A stretch of DNA of 64,000 nucleotides, from positions 84,551-148,550 of the forward strand of contig JABMOW010000107.1 of the NCBI GenBank assembly GCA_013204025.1. The letters run 5' to 3'. Position numbers and translations under genes: made by a program. Below are positions 63,059 through 64,000 of this stretch, in pieces (position 1 is the stretch's first letter; each line of letters starts with the position of its first letter). The notes beneath the pieces are model-generated. The model was given only the letters and a program-made list of their open reading frames with translations, was not told the DNA's origin and made no database searches. The DNA is from Fidelibacterota bacterium. Lineage in GTDB: Bacteria > Fidelibacterota > Marinisomatia > SCGC-AAA003-L08 > JACNLC01.

Positions 63059-64000
63059 ATGAATTCCGTTAATAGTATAGTAAAACACCTGTTGATTTTT
63101 GTCGCAGTGTGTACGATGGCCTATTCTCAGTCAGCAGTATTGAGCTACGGGAATGTGGATGTTGATGCAGGGACCATGGAGATTTTCATCGATGCACCGG
63201 GTCCATTGGCCGGTTTTCAGTTTGTGGTTACCGGAGTCACACTTACAAGCGCAACCGGAGGGATTGCCGGCAGCACCAGTGGATGGCAGGTATCTACCTC
63301 CTCCAACGGGACCGTACTTGGTTTTGTATTTGGTACAAATTATATCCCAATGGGCTTGAATTTGCTTACGGTTTTAAGCTTTTCCAGTTTTGATGGAGTA
63401 GAATCCTGTATTACTGCCGGTGTAGCATCTGCACCTGCTGGTCAGGATGCCTATACAGTCGAATATGGTGACTGCTTTACCGTTGGTGGAGGTCTTTGTG
63501 ATGACCTTATTTGTGATGATGGTAATCTTTGTACGGATGACAGTTGTGACGATGTTGTAGGTTGTGTTTACGTGGACAACACCAATGCTTGCGATGATGG
63601 CAACACATGTACCAGCGACGATGTCTGTGGTGATGGATTTTGCATCGGTATGGCTATCGACTGTGATGATGGAGATCTCTGTACTGATGACAGTTGCGAT
63701 GGTTCTCTGGGTTGTCAGTACGTAGACAATGGGAATATTGACGACTGTGGCGTGTGTTTTGGTACCAACGACTGTGTTGGTTGTACTGATCCACTTGCAC
63801 CGAACTATTGTAGTACCTGTACCATCGATGACGGCAGTTGTGAATATCCGGTACTTGGTGTTACTTTTTATTATGGCGCTGTAGATGTAGCGGCTGGAAC
63901 TGCAGAAGTTTGGATGGACACTCCGGGTGACATCGCAGGCATTCAGTTTGTAGCAACTGGTCTTACCTTAACGGGTGCTTCAGGCGGAACCATCGGAAAT
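63059..64000 (+). CDS. Secreted cysteine-rich repeat protein, cut by the window edge
   Basis: An open frame of 314 codons from an ATG at 63059 (AAAGGAGAGG upstream) to the edge. A signal peptide is at about 8-24 (HLLIFVAVCTMAYSQS). The domain AVLSYGNVDVDAGTMEIFID... (about 26-140) recurs after residue 270 as VTFYYGAVDVAAGTAEVWMD, so the protein is built of repeats of this beta domain. Between them lie Cys-rich repeats of the form CDDGN.CT.D.C...GC.Y (about 155-225, similar to Dictyostelium-type repeats), then DDCGVCFGTNDCVGCTDPLA and CTIDDGSCEYP. The spacing of cysteines implies many disulfides. Function unknown; probably surface-exposed. Confidence 0.8.
   Translation, partial: MNSVNSIVKHLLIFVAVCTMAYSQSAVLSYGNVDVDAGTMEIFIDAPGPLAGFQFVVTGVTLTSATGGIAGSTSGWQVSTSSNGTVLGFVFGTNYIPMGLNLLTVLSFSSFDGVESCITAGVASAPAGQDAYTVEYGDCFTVGGGLCDDLICDDGNLCTDDSCDDVVGCVYVDNTNACDDGNTCTSDDVCGDGFCIGMAIDCDDGDLCTDDSCDGSLGCQYVDNGNIDDCGVCFGTNDCVGCTDPLAPNYCSTCTIDDGSCEYPVLGVTFYYGAVDVAAGTAEVWMDTPGDIAGIQFVATGLTLTGASGGTIGN

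Noticed and set aside
1..64000. CRISPR arrays, tRNA and rRNA genes
   Set aside because: No regularly spaced repeats, no T-loop GTTCGAATC-type segments in a cloverleaf context, and no rRNA-like stretches were seen.

Overview
The window reads as a chromosome segment of a Gram-negative, didermic bacterium. The best guess is the Candidatus Marinimicrobia / Neomarinimicrobiota (SAR406) branch of the FCB group. This placement is inferred from three things seen together: secreted proteins that end in paired dockerin-like Ca-binding repeats (4943-7850, 16431-17219), the cysteine-rich GCT..A.NFNP..DCSCEY-type repeat (16431-17219 and the truncated gene at the right edge), and FCB-style LptD and Ccm proteins. 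A 16S or marker-gene tree would be needed to confirm it. No rRNA or tRNA gene was seen.

Layout. 1-4.4 kb (minus strand): a glycosyltransferase cut by the window edge, MgtE, a CBS-type PLP synthase and a secreted hypothetical. 4.7-7.9 kb: a gene remnant and two secreted dockerin-tailed proteins, one of them an esterase-like hydrolase. 8-11.9 kb: minus-strand proS-recO-hydrolase-rhomboid operon. 12.3-17.2 kb: FGE-like lipoprotein, threonine aldolase with a thioredoxin-like protein, an amidohydrolase and another dockerin protein. 17.4-22.8 kb: lptD and typA. 22.9-25.2 kb: small membrane and lipoprotein genes with a decayed acetyltransferase gene.

25.2-33.0 kb is the most unusual region. Eight ORFs, all on the minus strand, are separated by seven imperfect palindromes that look like integron attC sites (RYYYAAC...GTTRRRY ends, long imperfect stems, a shared GGAC motif). 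They encode a type II restriction-modification pair, an Abi_C/HEPN-like abortive-infection protein, a degenerate CPBP protease, a double TFIIB-type zinc finger, two envelope proteins and a truncated copy of a neighbouring gene. No integron integrase lies in the window, so this looks like a cassette array without its integrase (CALIN type), partly stocked with phage defence.

33.2-40.6 kb: a zincin-like peptidase, a Bax-inhibitor-1 family protein and a compact ccm operon (ccmE-F-H-I-like-A-B-C-D) with a cysteine-type CcmE and a CC-type CcmH. 40.9-51 kb: a signalling block of three large PAS histidine kinases and three response regulators. 51-53.1 kb: DoxX/MarR and a PfkB kinase. 53.3-58.9 kb: pyruvate phosphate dikinase, an octaheme HAO-family cytochrome (a likely client of the ccm operon) and a divergent porin. 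59-62.8 kb: SRPBCC protein and tig-clpP-clpX. The right edge cuts a cysteine-rich secreted protein gene.
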